Shown here piece by piece: positions 44,047 through 53,305 of a stretch of 64,000 nt of DNA. The stretch spans positions 2,235,001 through 2,299,000 of the forward strand of contig NZ_CP017174.1 in NCBI RefSeq assembly GCF_006402735.1, written 5' to 3'. The stretch is from Myxococcus xanthus. Lineage in GTDB: Bacteria; Myxococcota; Myxococcia; Myxococcales; Myxococcaceae. A model generated the notes under the pieces. That model was not told the DNA's origin. It saw nothing but the letters and a program-made list of their open reading frames with translations, and ran no database searches. The position numbers and the translations under genes are program-made. Within the stretch, counting starts at the first letter, position 1. Each line of letters begins with the position of its first letter.

Positions 44047-44448
44047 ATGCCCATCCACCAAGAGCTCGGTTTCTACGCCACCGGCCGCCGCAAGGAGGCC
44101 ACCGCCCGCGTCTGGATTCGTCCTGGCACTGGCCTCGTCACCATCAACGGCCGCGAGCTGAACGAGTACTTCGGCCGTGAGACGTCCAAGATGGTCCTCA
44201 ACCAGCCCCTCGAGATCCTCGAGCAGAAGGGCAAGGTTGACGTGACGGTCAACGTCAAGGGTGGCGGTCTCTCCGGCCAGGCCGGCGCCATCCGTCACGG
44301 CATCGCCCGTGCGCTGTGCTCCTTCAACCCGGAGTTCCGTCCGGCGCTGAAGAAGGCCGGCTTCCTCACCCGCGATGCTCGCGCGGTCGAGCGTAAGAAG
44401 TACGGCCAGCCGGGCGCGCGTCGCCGGTTCCAGTTCTCCAAGCGCTAA
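44047..44448 (+). CDS. rpsI: 30S ribosomal protein S9
   Basis: A 133-residue S9 with the conserved start [35 protein letters not shown], and the C-terminal [17 protein letters not shown] tail that reaches the P-site tRNA anticodon region. AAGGGAG precedes the ATG. A hairpin terminator follows. Confidence 0.98.
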   Translation: MPIHQELGFYATGRRKEATARVWIRPGTGLVTINGRELNEYFGRETSKMVLNQPLEILEQKGKVDVTVNVKGGGLSGQAGAIRHGIARALCSFNPEFRPALKKAGFLTRDARAVERKKYGQPGARRRFQFSKR

Positions 44449-44480
44449 GCCACTCGCTTGGCAGCTGGGTTGTCCTCACG

Positions 44481-44522
44481 CGGCGGGGGTCCTCATCCGA
44501 GGGCCTCCGCCGATGTGTTTTC
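44481..44522 (+). terminator. intrinsic terminator between rpsI and pilT paralogue
   Basis: A 13-bp GC stem with two G-T pairs (CGGCGGGGGTCCT / AGGGCCTCCGCCG), loop CATCCG, followed by ATGTGTTTT. It would end the rplM-rpsI transcript before pilT. Confidence 0.7.
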
Positions 44523-44581
44523 GGGGTCCATCACGCCCCATCGCATGCGTGCGCGAGCGTCTGGTAGGATTTGCGCCGCTC

Positions 44582-45997
44582 ATGGAACTCAACGAGATCC
44601 TCCAGATCGCCCTGCGCGGCGGTGCCTCCGACATTCATCTCAAGGCAGGCCTGCCGCCCATGTTCCGCGTGGACGGTTCGCTGGTTCCGCTGAAGGACGG
44701 CCGCCGCCTCCCTCCCGAGGAGGTGGCGCGCATGGCCTTTGGCATCATGAACGAGTTCCAGAAGGAGAAGTTCAAGGGGAGCAACGAGGTGGACCTGGCC
44801 TACGGCGTGCCGGGGCTCGGGCGCTTCCGCGTGAACGTCTTCCAGCAGCGCGGCACCGTGGGCGCCGTGCTGCGTGTCATCCCCTTCAAGGTGATGACCA
44901 TCCAGGACCTGTTGCTGCCGCAGATTCTCGCCAAGATTTGCGGTGAGGAGCGCGGCCTGGTGCTGGTGACGGGCACCACGGGCTCCGGCAAGTCCACCAC
45001 GCTGGCGGCGATGATCGACCACATCAACGCCAACGAGACCAGCCACATCATGACGATTGAGGACCCCATCGAGTTCCTCATTCGCGACAAGCGCTCCATC
45101 GTGAACCAGCGCGAGGTGGGCGTGGACACGATGAGCTTCGCGCAGGCGCTCAAGAGCGCGCTGCGGCAGGACCCGGACGTCATCCTCGTGGGCGAAATGC
45201 GTGACCACGAGACCATCGAAACGGCGCTCCACGCCGCGGAGACGGGCCACCTGGTGATGTCCACGCTGCACACGCTGGACGCGACGGAGACCATCAACCG
45301 CATCGTCTCCGCCTTCCCGCCGCATCAGCAGAAGCAGGTGCGCCTCCAGTTGGCCAGCGTGCTCAAGGCCGTGGTGTCCCAGCGTCTGGTGCCGCGCGCG
45401 GACGGCAAGGGCCGCGTGGCCGCCGTGGAGGTGCTGCGCGTCACGGCCCGTGTCCGCGAGATGATCGAAGACAAGGACCGCACGAAGGAGATCCACGACG
45501 CCATTGCCCAGGGCACGGACACGTACGGGATGCAGACCTTCGACCAGTCCCTGATGAGTCTGGTGCGGCAGGGGCTCGTCACCTACGAGGAGGCCCACCG
45601 GCAGGCCACCAACCCGGACGACTTCGCGCTGCGCTTCTCCGGCATCAGCGGCACGTCCGACTCCAAGTGGGACAACTTCGATTCGAAGCCCGGCGAGTCG
45701 CGGCCCATCCCCGGCTCCTCCGCCTTCGCTCAGAAGGGGGCGCCCACGGCTGTTCCGGCGCCACAGGCCGCGCCTGCTCCGGCGCCCATGGCACAGCCCA
45801 TGCGCCCGGCGGCTCCGGCATCGCAGCAGATGCGTCCGGGCGTTCCGCCGCCGCAGGCCATGCGTCCGGGGGCTCCGGCTGGCGCGCCAGTGGGGCGTCC
45901 CATGGCGCCGCCTGCCGCGCGCCCGCCAGCGCCCGCTCCGGCCCCGGCACCCGCCGCGGCAGGTGGGGACGACGACTTCCAGATCGAGCGCTTCTAG
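44582..45997 (+). CDS. PilT family type IV pilus retraction ATPase paralogue with a Pro/Ala-rich tail
   Basis: A 471-residue ATPase. The PilT core has GGASDIHLKAGLPPMFRVDG at the N-terminus, Walker A GTTGSGKSTT (~130), the Asp box MTIEDPIEFL, VILVGEMRDHETIETALHAAETGHLV (Walker B) and LHTLDATETINRI with its His box. After about residue 370 there is a ~100-residue Pro/Ala/Met-rich tail ending in acidic-aromatic DDDFQIERF, absent from the standard ~345-residue PilT. M. xanthus has several PilT-like ATPases; this is not in a pil cluster. A frame open upstream to 44375 is spurious; ATG 44582 fits the conserved start. Confidence 0.93.
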   Translation: MELNEILQIALRGGASDIHLKAGLPPMFRVDGSLVPLKDGRRLPPEEVARMAFGIMNEFQKEKFKGSNEVDLAYGVPGLGRFRVNVFQQRGTVGAVLRVIPFKVMTIQDLLLPQILAKICGEERGLVLVTGTTGSGKSTTLAAMIDHINANETSHIMTIEDPIEFLIRDKRSIVNQREVGVDTMSFAQALKSALRQDPDVILVGEMRDHETIETALHAAETGHLVMSTLHTLDATETINRIVSAFPPHQQKQVRLQLASVLKAVVSQRLVPRADGKGRVAAVEVLRVTARVREMIEDKDRTKEIHDAIAQGTDTYGMQTFDQSLMSLVRQGLVTYEEAHRQATNPDDFALRFSGISGTSDSKWDNFDSKPGESRPIPGSSAFAQKGAPTAVPAPQAAPAPAPMAQPMRPAAPASQQMRPGVPPPQAMRPGAPAGAPVGRPMAPPAARPPAPAPAPAPAAAGGDDDFQIERF

Positions 45998-46047
45998 CGG
46001 TTCACGGCGCCCACCCGGAAAGGGCAGGGCGTTCCGTGCCGCGGCTG

Positions 46048-46785
46048 CTACGCGTCGTCCTCACCTAGCAGTGCGCGCAGCCGGGACAAGCGGATGGGGC
46101 CGATGAGGCCCTCCTTGGACAGCGCCTGGAGCAGCTGCGCGGTCGCCTGCACCTTGGCCTCCTGTTCCTCCTCGGGCCGGTCCACCACCTCCGCGTCGAG
46201 CACGGCCTCCATGTGCTCGGGGTTGATGGGCGCGGGCCCTTCCGACCACGCGATGTCGAAGAGGGCGCGGGCCACGCCCTCACGCACCTTCCGCTCCGCG
46301 TCGTTGGCGGCGGCCTTCACGAACGTGAGGAAGAGCGCGTCCACCGCCTCCTTGGTGAGCGCGGCCAGCGCGGGCACTTCGCCCAGCGACTCCTTCACGT
46401 ATTCGCTGTCGAACGCGTCCACGTCCTGCTCGTAGCCGAAGGCCTCCTCCAGGAGGATGGAGGCCAGGAACGCGTCCGTCTCCTCCGGGCTGGCGCCTTC
46501 CTCGGCCAGGGCTTCGCGGGCCTTCTTCGTGGGCTCCGCCAGGGTGGCGTCCTGGTCCAGCGCGCGGACCGCGGCGTGGGCCGCCAGCAGCACCAGCGAA
46601 GCCTGGGCATCGGTGGACAGGGTGCGGCCGCCCACGCCCAGCAGCACGGACTTGTGCTTCGGGTTCGCGGAGGCGGCGTCGGTGAAGGCCTGCTCTTCCG
46701 GAGAGAGGTCTCCGCCCGACTGCTGCTTGAGGAGCGTCTCCCGAGCGGCATCGGCGGCGAGGAAGCGGGCGAGTACGGGGTGCAT
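46048..46785 (-). CDS. hypothetical acidic helical protein
   Basis: A 245-residue protein, starting MHPVLARFLAADAARETLLK, rich in Ala, Glu and Asp, predicted all-helical with no signal or membrane span. No enzyme motif is visible. A frame open to 46803 exists. It is divergent from recX, with 35 bp between the starts. I do not recognise the family. Confidence 0.7.
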   Translation of the reverse strand: MHPVLARFLAADAARETLLKQQSGGDLSPEEQAFTDAASANPKHKSVLLGVGGRTLSTDAQASLVLLAAHAAVRALDQDATLAEPTKKAREALAEEGASPEETDAFLASILLEEAFGYEQDVDAFDSEYVKESLGEVPALAALTKEAVDALFLTFVKAAANDAERKVREGVARALFDIAWSEGPAPINPEHMEAVLDAEVVDRPEEEQEAKVQATAQLLQALSKEGLIGPIRLSRLRALLGEDDA

Positions 46786-46820
46786 GGCCGGGCCTGTTAC
46801 CACATGCTAGGTATCCCGCC

Positions 46821-47327
46821 ATGCATCCGGAGGACGAAGGGCCCGACGCTGTTCGCCGTGCCACGGACGCGTGCCTGAAGCTCCTGTCCATGCGCGGGCG
46901 CAGCCGCCGCGAGCTGGAGCAGGCCCTGGCCCGGAAGGGCTTCACCGAAGCGGTGTGCGAAGCCGCGCTCGCCCGCGTGAAGGATTGGGGCTACCTGGAC
47001 GACGAACGCTTCGCGCGCGAGCGAGCCACCCTGCTCCTGGGCCGAGGCCGGCTGGGGCCAGATGCGGTGGCGCACCGGCTGCGGGCGCACGGGCTGGAGG
47101 AGGGGACCGCCCAGCAGGCCATCTCCGAGGCGAGCGACGCGGTGTCCTTCGACGCGCTGGCCACGGCGCGGGCGGTGCTGGAGAAGCGGGGACTGCTCGG
47201 CCGCCCGCTGGGGGCCAAGGAGCGGGCCCGCGCAGGACGGCTCCTGGACAGCCGAGGCTTCTCGGAGGACGTCATCTACCGGTTGCTCGGAGAAGCTTCG
47301 CTGGACCCCTCGGGGCCGGAGGAATAG
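46821..47327 (+). CDS. recX: RecA regulator RecX
   Basis: A 168-residue helical-repeat protein with RecX features: CLKLLSMRGRSRRELEQALARKGF, then ALARVKDWGYLDDERFARERATLLL and RLRAHGLEE. RecX limits RecA filament extension. It is not next to recA here. bamD follows at once. Confidence 0.88.
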   Translation: MHPEDEGPDAVRRATDACLKLLSMRGRSRRELEQALARKGFTEAVCEAALARVKDWGYLDDERFARERATLLLGRGRLGPDAVAHRLRAHGLEEGTAQQAISEASDAVSFDALATARAVLEKRGLLGRPLGAKERARAGRLLDSRGFSEDVIYRLLGEASLDPSGPEE

Positions 47328-47328
47328 C

Positions 47329-48114
47329 GTGGTGGGGATGCGTTCCGCCGTCGCCTTTCTGTCCGCCTTCCTGCTGTTCGGTACCGGGTGTGCGTCCCTC
47401 ACGCAGGGCCAGGCCGGTGAGCCTGACTATGCCGCCGTCGCCGATGAAAACCTGCGGCTCGGCTCCGAGGCCCTGGAGAACAAGGACTTCTTCCGCGCCC
47501 AGAAGTACTTCGAGTACGTCCGGACGAAGTTCCCGTACCAGGAGGCCGCCCGCGAGGCCGAGCTGAAGCTGGCCGACGTGGACTTCGAGCGCGACGCCTT
47601 CCCCGAGGCCAAGGAGCAGTACCAGGCGTTCATCAAGCTCCACCCCACGCACGCCAAGGTGGACTACGCCGCCTTCCGCTCCGCGATGACGCACGTGCGG
47701 GCCTACCCCTCCGAGTTCTTCGCCCTGCCGCCGTCCCGCGAGAAGGACCAGGGCGAAATCCGCTCCGCGCTGGTGGCCATGGAGGAGTTCCTGCGCCAGT
47801 ACCCCCAGTCTCAGTACGTGGCGGAGGCGAAGACGCACCGGGAGGACGCCCGGCGCCGGCTCGCCTCGCACGAGCTGTACGCGGCCCAGTTCTACCAGAA
47901 GCGTGAGCGCTGGAAGGCCGTGGCTCAGCGCCTGGAAGGGTTGCTGCGCCGCTACCCGGGCACGGAGTACGAGGAGGAGGCCCTCTTCGACCTGCACGAC
48001 GCGTACGTGAAGCTGAATGACACGCAGAAGGCGCAGGACACGCTGCGCCAGGTGCTGCGTCGGCTGCCCGGCACGCCCGCCGCGGAGCGCGCCCAGCGTA
48101 TGCTGGGCTCGTGA
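47329..48114 (+). CDS. bamD: outer-membrane assembly lipoprotein BamD
   Basis: A 261-residue TPR lipoprotein of the Bam complex that inserts outer-membrane barrels. The lipid signal is AFLLFGTGC; five TPR-like helical repeats follow (NLRLGSEALENKDFFRAQKYFEYVRTKFP; AFPEAKEQYQAFIKLHP; ALVAMEEFLRQYPQSQYV; KAVAQRLEGLLRRYPGTEY). GTG 47329 has GGAGG six bases before it, while ATG 47338 gives a tighter signal peptide; both are possible. The stop overlaps the next gene (GTGA). Confidence 0.9.
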   Translation: MVGMRSAVAFLSAFLLFGTGCASLTQGQAGEPDYAAVADENLRLGSEALENKDFFRAQKYFEYVRTKFPYQEAAREAELKLADVDFERDAFPEAKEQYQAFIKLHPTHAKVDYAAFRSAMTHVRAYPSEFFALPPSREKDQGEIRSALVAMEEFLRQYPQSQYVAEAKTHREDARRRLASHELYAAQFYQKRERWKAVAQRLEGLLRRYPGTEYEEEALFDLHDAYVKLNDTQKAQDTLRQVLRRLPGTPAAERAQRMLGS

Positions 48115-48815
48115 GAACGACCCAGGACTGGAGCCGCCTCGGTGGCGGCCTCATCGTCCTCCTGGCGCTGGGCGCCACCCTGGCCCTGTTCGTCCCACGC
48201 TTCCTGGGCGCCGCGGCCGGTCCCGAGCTGGAAATCATCACCGCGCTCAAGGCGACGGAATCCAGCGGCCTGTCGTTGCCCGTCCCCGGCGCGCCGGTGC
48301 CCCTGACGTCCCGGCAGCACCGCTTCGCCCGCATCACCGTCAACGTGGCGCCTGGAGGTCAGCGGGCGGAAGCGCAGGCCACGCTCGACTTCGAGGGCGC
48401 CCTGGGCGACACCCGGGTGGGCACGGCAGGCGTGGAGCGGGTACCCTTCGTGGTGCGAAACGGGTCCTGGGTGCCGGAGACGACGGCGGCGCCCCGGCTC
48501 CAGGCGCTGGTGACGGCATTGGAGTCCCGCCGCAGGGCGCTCCAGGCGGCGGACGCGGAGTCCCTGGGGCGGCTGGCGGGACCGGGCACGCCCGGCGTGG
48601 GCGGGCCGGAGTGGGAGCAATTGCGCCAGGTCCGGGCGCGGGGTTACCAGGTGGAAGCGTGGTACGTCCGGCTGGAGCGGGACGATGCGGTGGTGACGGA
48701 GCATTGGCGCCTGCAGGGGGCGCTGCCGGCGCGGCCGGTGGACACCCGGGGCCAGCGGCAACTCTCGTTGTCGCTCAGTGGTGATGAATTCTTGTTTTCT
48801 GCCAGCCTCATGTAG
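48111..48815 (+). CDS. membrane-anchored protein coupled to bamD
   Basis: A 234-residue protein with one N-terminal hydrophobic span (GGGLIVLLALGATLALFVPRFL), not a cleavable lipoprotein signal, and a periplasmic part with beta character (RFARITVNVAPGGQRAEAQATLDFEGALG). No recognised domain. The GTG start overlaps the bamD stop (GTGA), so it is translationally coupled and probably works at the envelope. Confidence 0.8.
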   Translation: MRTTQDWSRLGGGLIVLLALGATLALFVPRFLGAAAGPELEIITALKATESSGLSLPVPGAPVPLTSRQHRFARITVNVAPGGQRAEAQATLDFEGALGDTRVGTAGVERVPFVVRNGSWVPETTAAPRLQALVTALESRRRALQAADAESLGRLAGPGTPGVGGPEWEQLRQVRARGYQVEAWYVRLERDDAVVTEHWRLQGALPARPVDTRGQRQLSLSLSGDEFLFSASLM

Positions 48816-48854
48816 GCTAGCCGTCTCGGAGGCAGGGCCCTGGCGGGCCGATTC

Positions 48855-49577
48855 ATGGACGAGCCCCTCAAGCAGCTACTGACCCTCGGGCGCGGCTACT
48901 TCGAGAAGAAGCAGTACGCGCAGGCCGAGCAATACCTCGCGAAGATCGTCGAGCAGAATCCGACGTTCGCGGACGTATTCAACATGCTCGGCATCATCTA
49001 CCACGACCAGGGGCAGTTCGCCCGGGCGCAGCGCGCGTTCGAATCCGCGCTGAAGCTCAACCCCGCCTATACCGAGGCGGCGCTCAACCTGGCCGTCATC
49101 TACAACGACATGGGGAAGTACGCCGAGGCGAAGGAGGTCTACCAGGCCGCCCTCTCCCAGCAGAAATCCGGCCCGGACGAGCTGGACCCCTACGTGGAGA
49201 AGAAGATCGCCAACATGTACGGCGAGATTGGCGACGTCTTCGCCTCCAGCGGCGTGTGGGCCAAGGCCATTGAGGAGTACCGGCGCGCGCTCGCGCTGTG
49301 TCCTCAGTTCGTGGACATCCGCCTCAAGCTGGGCAACGCCCTGCGCGACGCGGGGGACAACGCGGCGGCCCTCATCGAATACGAGCAGGTCATCGCCCAG
49401 AACCCGGCTTTCATTCCGGGACACATCCAGTATGGAGTCGCGCTGTACTCGGCCGGGCGGCGGGCGGAGGCGGTGCAGGTCTGGGAGGACGTGCTGGTGC
49501 GCAGCCCCGGTAACAAGAGCGCGCAGATGTACCTCAACCTGGTGAAGGACCCCGGCAAGGCGGAGCAGGCTGGCTGA
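48855..49577 (+). CDS. TPR protein
   Basis: A 240-residue protein with about six TPR repeats (AEQYLAKIVEQNPTFADVFNMLGIIYHDQGQFARAQRAFESALKLNPAY and continuing). No signal peptide or membrane span is clear. It lies between bamD's partner and the FHA gene, on the same strand with only 5 bp to the next gene, suggesting one unit. Confidence 0.88.
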   Translation: MDEPLKQLLTLGRGYFEKKQYAQAEQYLAKIVEQNPTFADVFNMLGIIYHDQGQFARAQRAFESALKLNPAYTEAALNLAVIYNDMGKYAEAKEVYQAALSQQKSGPDELDPYVEKKIANMYGEIGDVFASSGVWAKAIEEYRRALALCPQFVDIRLKLGNALRDAGDNAAALIEYEQVIAQNPAFIPGHIQYGVALYSAGRRAEAVQVWEDVLVRSPGNKSAQMYLNLVKDPGKAEQAG

Positions 49578-49582
49578 CGACC

Positions 49583-50521
49583 ATGGACACCCAAAAGACC
49601 TACGCCCTCAAGTTCATCTCAGGGAAGTACCAGGGCGGCGAATTCCCGCTGAAGGCGGACAAGCAGATCGTCATCGGCCGCTCCAGTGAGCTGGACATGG
49701 TGCTCGTGGAGGACATGGTCTCCCGCAAGCACGCGCGCATCAGCTTCTCCGATGGGAGCATCACCATCGAGGACCTGGGCTCCACCAACGGGACCTTCGT
49801 CAACGGTGAGAAGGTGAAGCAGTCCCGCCTGAAGGAAGGGGACCGCATCCTCATCGGGACCTCCATCCTCAAGCTGGTGCACCAGGGCGCCGAAGGCGCC
49901 AGCGTGGATGAGGGCACCGCCCGGTTGAAGCTGGAGGAGGCCGCCGCGGCCCAGGCCGCGCGGACGACCAACAAGGCCAGCTCCATGACGGGGAAGATCG
50001 AGGAGATTCCCCTCCCGGACCTGCTCCAGCTGTTCCACACGTCCAAGAAGAACGGCGTGCTGGTGGTGCAGCGCAGCGACCAGGAAGGGCGCATCTACCT
50101 GCGCCAGGGCCGCGTGTACTACGCCGTCATCGGCGAGAACCACAACCTGGGTCCGCAGAAGAGCTTCAACCGCATCATCACCTGGGAAGAGGGCGACTTC
50201 GAGCTGCGCCCGGCGGAGAACCAGGAGTTCATGGTGGAGCTGGACTCGTCCACCGAGGCGCTCCTCATGGACGCGCTCCGCCAGCTGGACGAAATCAAGC
50301 GCCTGCAGCCGAGCTTGCCGACGGCGGGTGCCTCGCTGGCGCTGGCCTCTCCGCTGACGCCGCCGCTCAAGGAGCTGGCGCCGGAGCTGCTGGACGTGCT
50401 GCAACTGGTGCACAACTACGGCACCCTGAACGCGGTGATGGACCACGCGGACGCGGACGACGTCGTCACCGCCGAGGCCGTGGTGCAGCTGCTCAAGCGG
50501 GACTACATCCGAGCGGCCTGA
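49583..50521 (+). CDS. FHA domain plus DUF4388 protein
   Basis: A 312-residue protein. Residues ~20-100 form an FHA phosphothreonine-binding domain (IVIGRSSELD, MVSRKHARISFSDG, DLGSTNGTFVNGEKV). Residues ~135-240 match DUF4388 (PatA N-terminal-like: LPDLLQLFHTSKKNGVLVVQRSDQEGRIYLRQGRVYYAVIG). This pairing is common in myxobacteria and is thought to link Ser/Thr-kinase signalling to other outputs. The C-terminus is helical. Confidence 0.9.
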   Translation: MDTQKTYALKFISGKYQGGEFPLKADKQIVIGRSSELDMVLVEDMVSRKHARISFSDGSITIEDLGSTNGTFVNGEKVKQSRLKEGDRILIGTSILKLVHQGAEGASVDEGTARLKLEEAAAAQAARTTNKASSMTGKIEEIPLPDLLQLFHTSKKNGVLVVQRSDQEGRIYLRQGRVYYAVIGENHNLGPQKSFNRIITWEEGDFELRPAENQEFMVELDSSTEALLMDALRQLDEIKRLQPSLPTAGASLALASPLTPPLKELAPELLDVLQLVHNYGTLNAVMDHADADDVVTAEAVVQLLKRDYIRAA

Positions 50522-50585
50522 GCGGTGAACGGGCCGGGCCCTTTCCGGGGCCCGTGCCGGGACGGCGAGGCGCGGGGAAGCGGGC

Positions 50586-51644
50586 ATGGCGGAGAAGAAG
50601 ACGGACAAGGTGAAGCGCCTCACCGAGCTGAGCCACTGCGCGGGCTGCGCGGCGAAGCTGCGGGCCTCGGACCTGGCGCAGGTTCTGGGAGGGCTGAAGT
50701 CCACGAAGGGCCCCCAGGCGCTGGTGGGGTTCTCCACCAACGACGACGCGGCCGTGTACCGGCTGGCGCCCGGCATGGCCGTGGTGGAGACGGTGGACTT
50801 CTTCCCGCCGGTGGTGGACGACCCGTTCCAGTTCGGGGCCATCGCCGCGGCGAACGCGCTGTCGGACATCTACGCCATGGGCGCGCGGCCCCTCTTCGCG
50901 CTCAACCTGGTGTGCTTCCCGGACGAGCTCCCGCTGAAGGTGCTGTCGAAAATCCTGGCGGGCGGCCAGTCCAAGGCGGACGAGGCTGGCATCCCCATCC
51001 TGGGCGGCCACAGCATCCGCGACCCCGAGCCGAAGTTCGGCATGGCCGTCACCGGCGTGGTGCATCCGAAGAAGGTGCTCACCAACGCGGGCGCGAAGCC
51101 GGGGGACGTGCTCTTCCTCACCAAGCCCCTGGGCTCGGGCATCGCCACCACCGCCATCAAGCGGGGCGTGGCGTCCAAGCAGCTGGCGAAGCGGGCGCTG
51201 GGGGTGATGACGACGCTCAACCGCGCCGCCGGCGAGGTGTTCGCCTCCGGGAAGTTCAAGGTGAACGCCCTCACGGACGTGACGGGCTACGGCCTGTTGG
51301 GGCACCTGCTGGAGATGATGACCGCGGCGAAGACGCGCGCCACGCTGGACCTGGAGCGCATCCCGCTCATCGCGGAAGTGCCCGCGCTGGCGGAGGACGG
51401 CGTGGTGCCCGGCGGCACCAGGTCCAACCTCGCCCATGTCCACAAGAAGGTCCGCTTCCCCGAAGGACTGCCCGAGTGCATCCAGTGGGTGCTGGCGGAC
51501 GCGCAGACCAACGGCGGCCTCCTGGCCAGCGTCCCCGCACGTCAGGCGCTCAAGGCGCTCAAGGCGCTGGAAGCGGCTGGCGTGGACGCGGCGCTGATTG
51601 GTGAAGTCCAGGCGGGGAAACCGGGCATCGACGTGGTGGGCTGA
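50586..51644 (+). CDS. selD: selenophosphate synthetase SelD
   Basis: A 352-residue AIR-synthase-fold enzyme making selenophosphate from selenide and ATP. The catalytic Cys and Lys are in HCAGCAAKL (C21 and K24, matching the Cys17/Lys20 pair in E. coli); the position can be Sec in some bacteria but is Cys here. DDAAVYRL, NALSDIYAMGARPLFALNL, LGGHSIRDPEPKFGMAVTGVV and TDVTGYGLLGHLLEM follow. No selA, selB or selC is visible in this window, so the sink for selenophosphate is not shown. Confidence 0.95.
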   Translation: MAEKKTDKVKRLTELSHCAGCAAKLRASDLAQVLGGLKSTKGPQALVGFSTNDDAAVYRLAPGMAVVETVDFFPPVVDDPFQFGAIAAANALSDIYAMGARPLFALNLVCFPDELPLKVLSKILAGGQSKADEAGIPILGGHSIRDPEPKFGMAVTGVVHPKKVLTNAGAKPGDVLFLTKPLGSGIATTAIKRGVASKQLAKRALGVMTTLNRAAGEVFASGKFKVNALTDVTGYGLLGHLLEMMTAAKTRATLDLERIPLIAEVPALAEDGVVPGGTRSNLAHVHKKVRFPEGLPECIQWVLADAQTNGGLLASVPARQALKALKALEAAGVDAALIGEVQAGKPGIDVVG

Positions 51645-51694
51645 GGCCCGGATTTCGCTCTCGCGGCCGGGCTCCGCTAGCATGGGGCCCCAGC

Positions 51695-52504
51695 ATGCCG
51701 TCGCCGCGCCGCCCCCTCCTCGGCCTCCTGTCCTTGCTCTGGCTGGTCCCCGTCATCGCCGGGGCCGCGGAGCGTCCCGCGCGCATCATCATCGACCCGG
51801 GACACGGTGGCGCGAAGGAAGGCGCCAAGGGCCCCGGAAAGCTGCGGGAGAAGGACGTCGCGCTCCAGATTTCGCTCCGGCTCCGGGACAAGCTCGAGGC
51901 CGCGGGGGGCGACGTGTTCCTGACGCGCGAGCGCGACACGCTGGTGTCGTTGACGGAGCGCGTGGCGTGGACCAATGACCACGCGCCCGACCTGTTCATC
52001 TCCATCCACGCCAACTCCATGCCCACCAAGCGGATGCGCGCGCGCACCGAGGGCGTGGAGACGTACTTCCTGTCCGCCAGCGCCTCCGGTGACGCCGCGC
52101 TCGCCGTGGCGGACCGGGAGAACGCGGAGGCGCCCATGTCGCGCGCCGCGCGCACCGACTCCACGCTGGCCTTCATCCTCCAGGACCTGGCGCGCACGGA
52201 GGCGCACGCGGATTCCTCGCGCCTGGCCTACGCCATCCACCCGCGCCTCGTGCGCGGCACCCGCGCGGTGAACCGGGGCGTGCAGCAGGCGCCCTTCTTC
52301 GTCCTCTCCGGCGTGGAGTGTCCGGCGGTCCTCGTGGAGGTGGGCTACATCTCCCATCCCGTGGAGGGCCCCCGGCTGGGCCGGCCGGAGTACCAGGAGA
52401 AGCTGGCCGAGGCGATTACCGAGGGCGTGCTGGCCTTCCTCAAGGAGACGCGCCGCCGGGACGCCGCCCGGGGAACCGAGGTGGCTGGCCCCGTGTCGCC
52501 CTGA
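51695..52504 (+). CDS. N-acetylmuramoyl-L-alanine amidase (Amidase_3)
   Basis: A 269-residue secreted cell-wall amidase with a signal peptide (LLGLLSLLWLVPVIAGAAE). The zinc ligands are His37 in IDPGHGGAKEG, Glu52 in LREKDVAL and His in FISIHANSM (~105), with Glu in VLVEVGYI near the end. It cleaves the amide between muramic acid and the stem peptide. No SPOR or AMIN targeting domain is attached. Monocistronic or with rph. Confidence 0.92.
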   Translation: MPSPRRPLLGLLSLLWLVPVIAGAAERPARIIIDPGHGGAKEGAKGPGKLREKDVALQISLRLRDKLEAAGGDVFLTRERDTLVSLTERVAWTNDHAPDLFISIHANSMPTKRMRARTEGVETYFLSASASGDAALAVADRENAEAPMSRAARTDSTLAFILQDLARTEAHADSSRLAYAIHPRLVRGTRAVNRGVQQAPFFVLSGVECPAVLVEVGYISHPVEGPRLGRPEYQEKLAEAITEGVLAFLKETRRRDAARGTEVAGPVSP

Positions 52505-52591
52505 GTGCAACGGCGCCAAGGCAATCGACACCCGCGCGGCGTGGCTCTGGTAGAGAAGGGGACGCTCGTCCTCATTTCCCAGGAGCCTGCT

Positions 52592-53305
52592 GTGCGTTCC
52601 TTTCAACGTGGTGCGCTGGACCTTCGCCCCGTCGTCCTCACCCCCGGTGTCTCCCGCTACGCGGAGGGCTCGGTCCAGGTGGAGTTCGGCCACACCAAGG
52701 TGCTCGTCACCTGCTCCACGGAGGAGCGCGTTCCGCCGCACCTGATGGGCAAGGGCTCCGGCTGGGTGACGGCGGAGTACGGCATGCTGCCGCGCGCCAC
52801 GCACTCGCGGAACCAGCGTGAGTCCGCCAAGGGCAAGCAGACGGGCCGCACCATGGAAATCCAGCGGCTCATCGGCCGCTCCCTGCGCGCCGCGGTGGAC
52901 CTGTCCACCCTGGGCCCTCGCACCCTGACGCTGGACTGTGACGTGCTCCAGGCGGACGGCGGCACCCGCACCGCTTCCATCACCGGGGCCTACGTGGCGC
53001 TGGTGCTGGCGCTGCGCTCGCTGCAGAAGGCCGGGACCATCTCCAAGCTGCCCAAGCTCACGCCGTTGGCGGCCGTGTCCGTGGGCATCGTCAAGGGCGA
53101 GGTCCGGGTGGATCTGGACTACGACGAGGATTCCACCGCGGATGTGGACCTGAACCTGGTGGCCACCGCGGACGGCCGCATGGTGGAGCTGCAGGGGACG
53201 GCGGAGCACCAGCTCTTCGACCGCAAGGCCCTGGACGCCATGGTGGACGGCGGGCTGGCCGCCATCCAGAAGCTGACCGCCGCGCAGGCGCAGGTGCTGG
53301 GATGA
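52592..53305 (+). CDS. rph: ribonuclease PH
   Basis: A 237-residue phosphorolytic exonuclease for tRNA 3' ends. It begins [21 protein letters not shown] with the family's [54 protein letters not shown] and [23 protein letters not shown] motifs. GTG 52592 has AGGAG six bases before it; a longer frame exists. Overlaps rdgB. Confidence 0.96.
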   Translation: MRSFQRGALDLRPVVLTPGVSRYAEGSVQVEFGHTKVLVTCSTEERVPPHLMGKGSGWVTAEYGMLPRATHSRNQRESAKGKQTGRTMEIQRLIGRSLRAAVDLSTLGPRTLTLDCDVLQADGGTRTASITGAYVALVLALRSLQKAGTISKLPKLTPLAAVSVGIVKGEVRVDLDYDEDSTADVDLNLVATADGRMVELQGTAEHQLFDRKALDAMVDGGLAAIQKLTAAQAQVLG

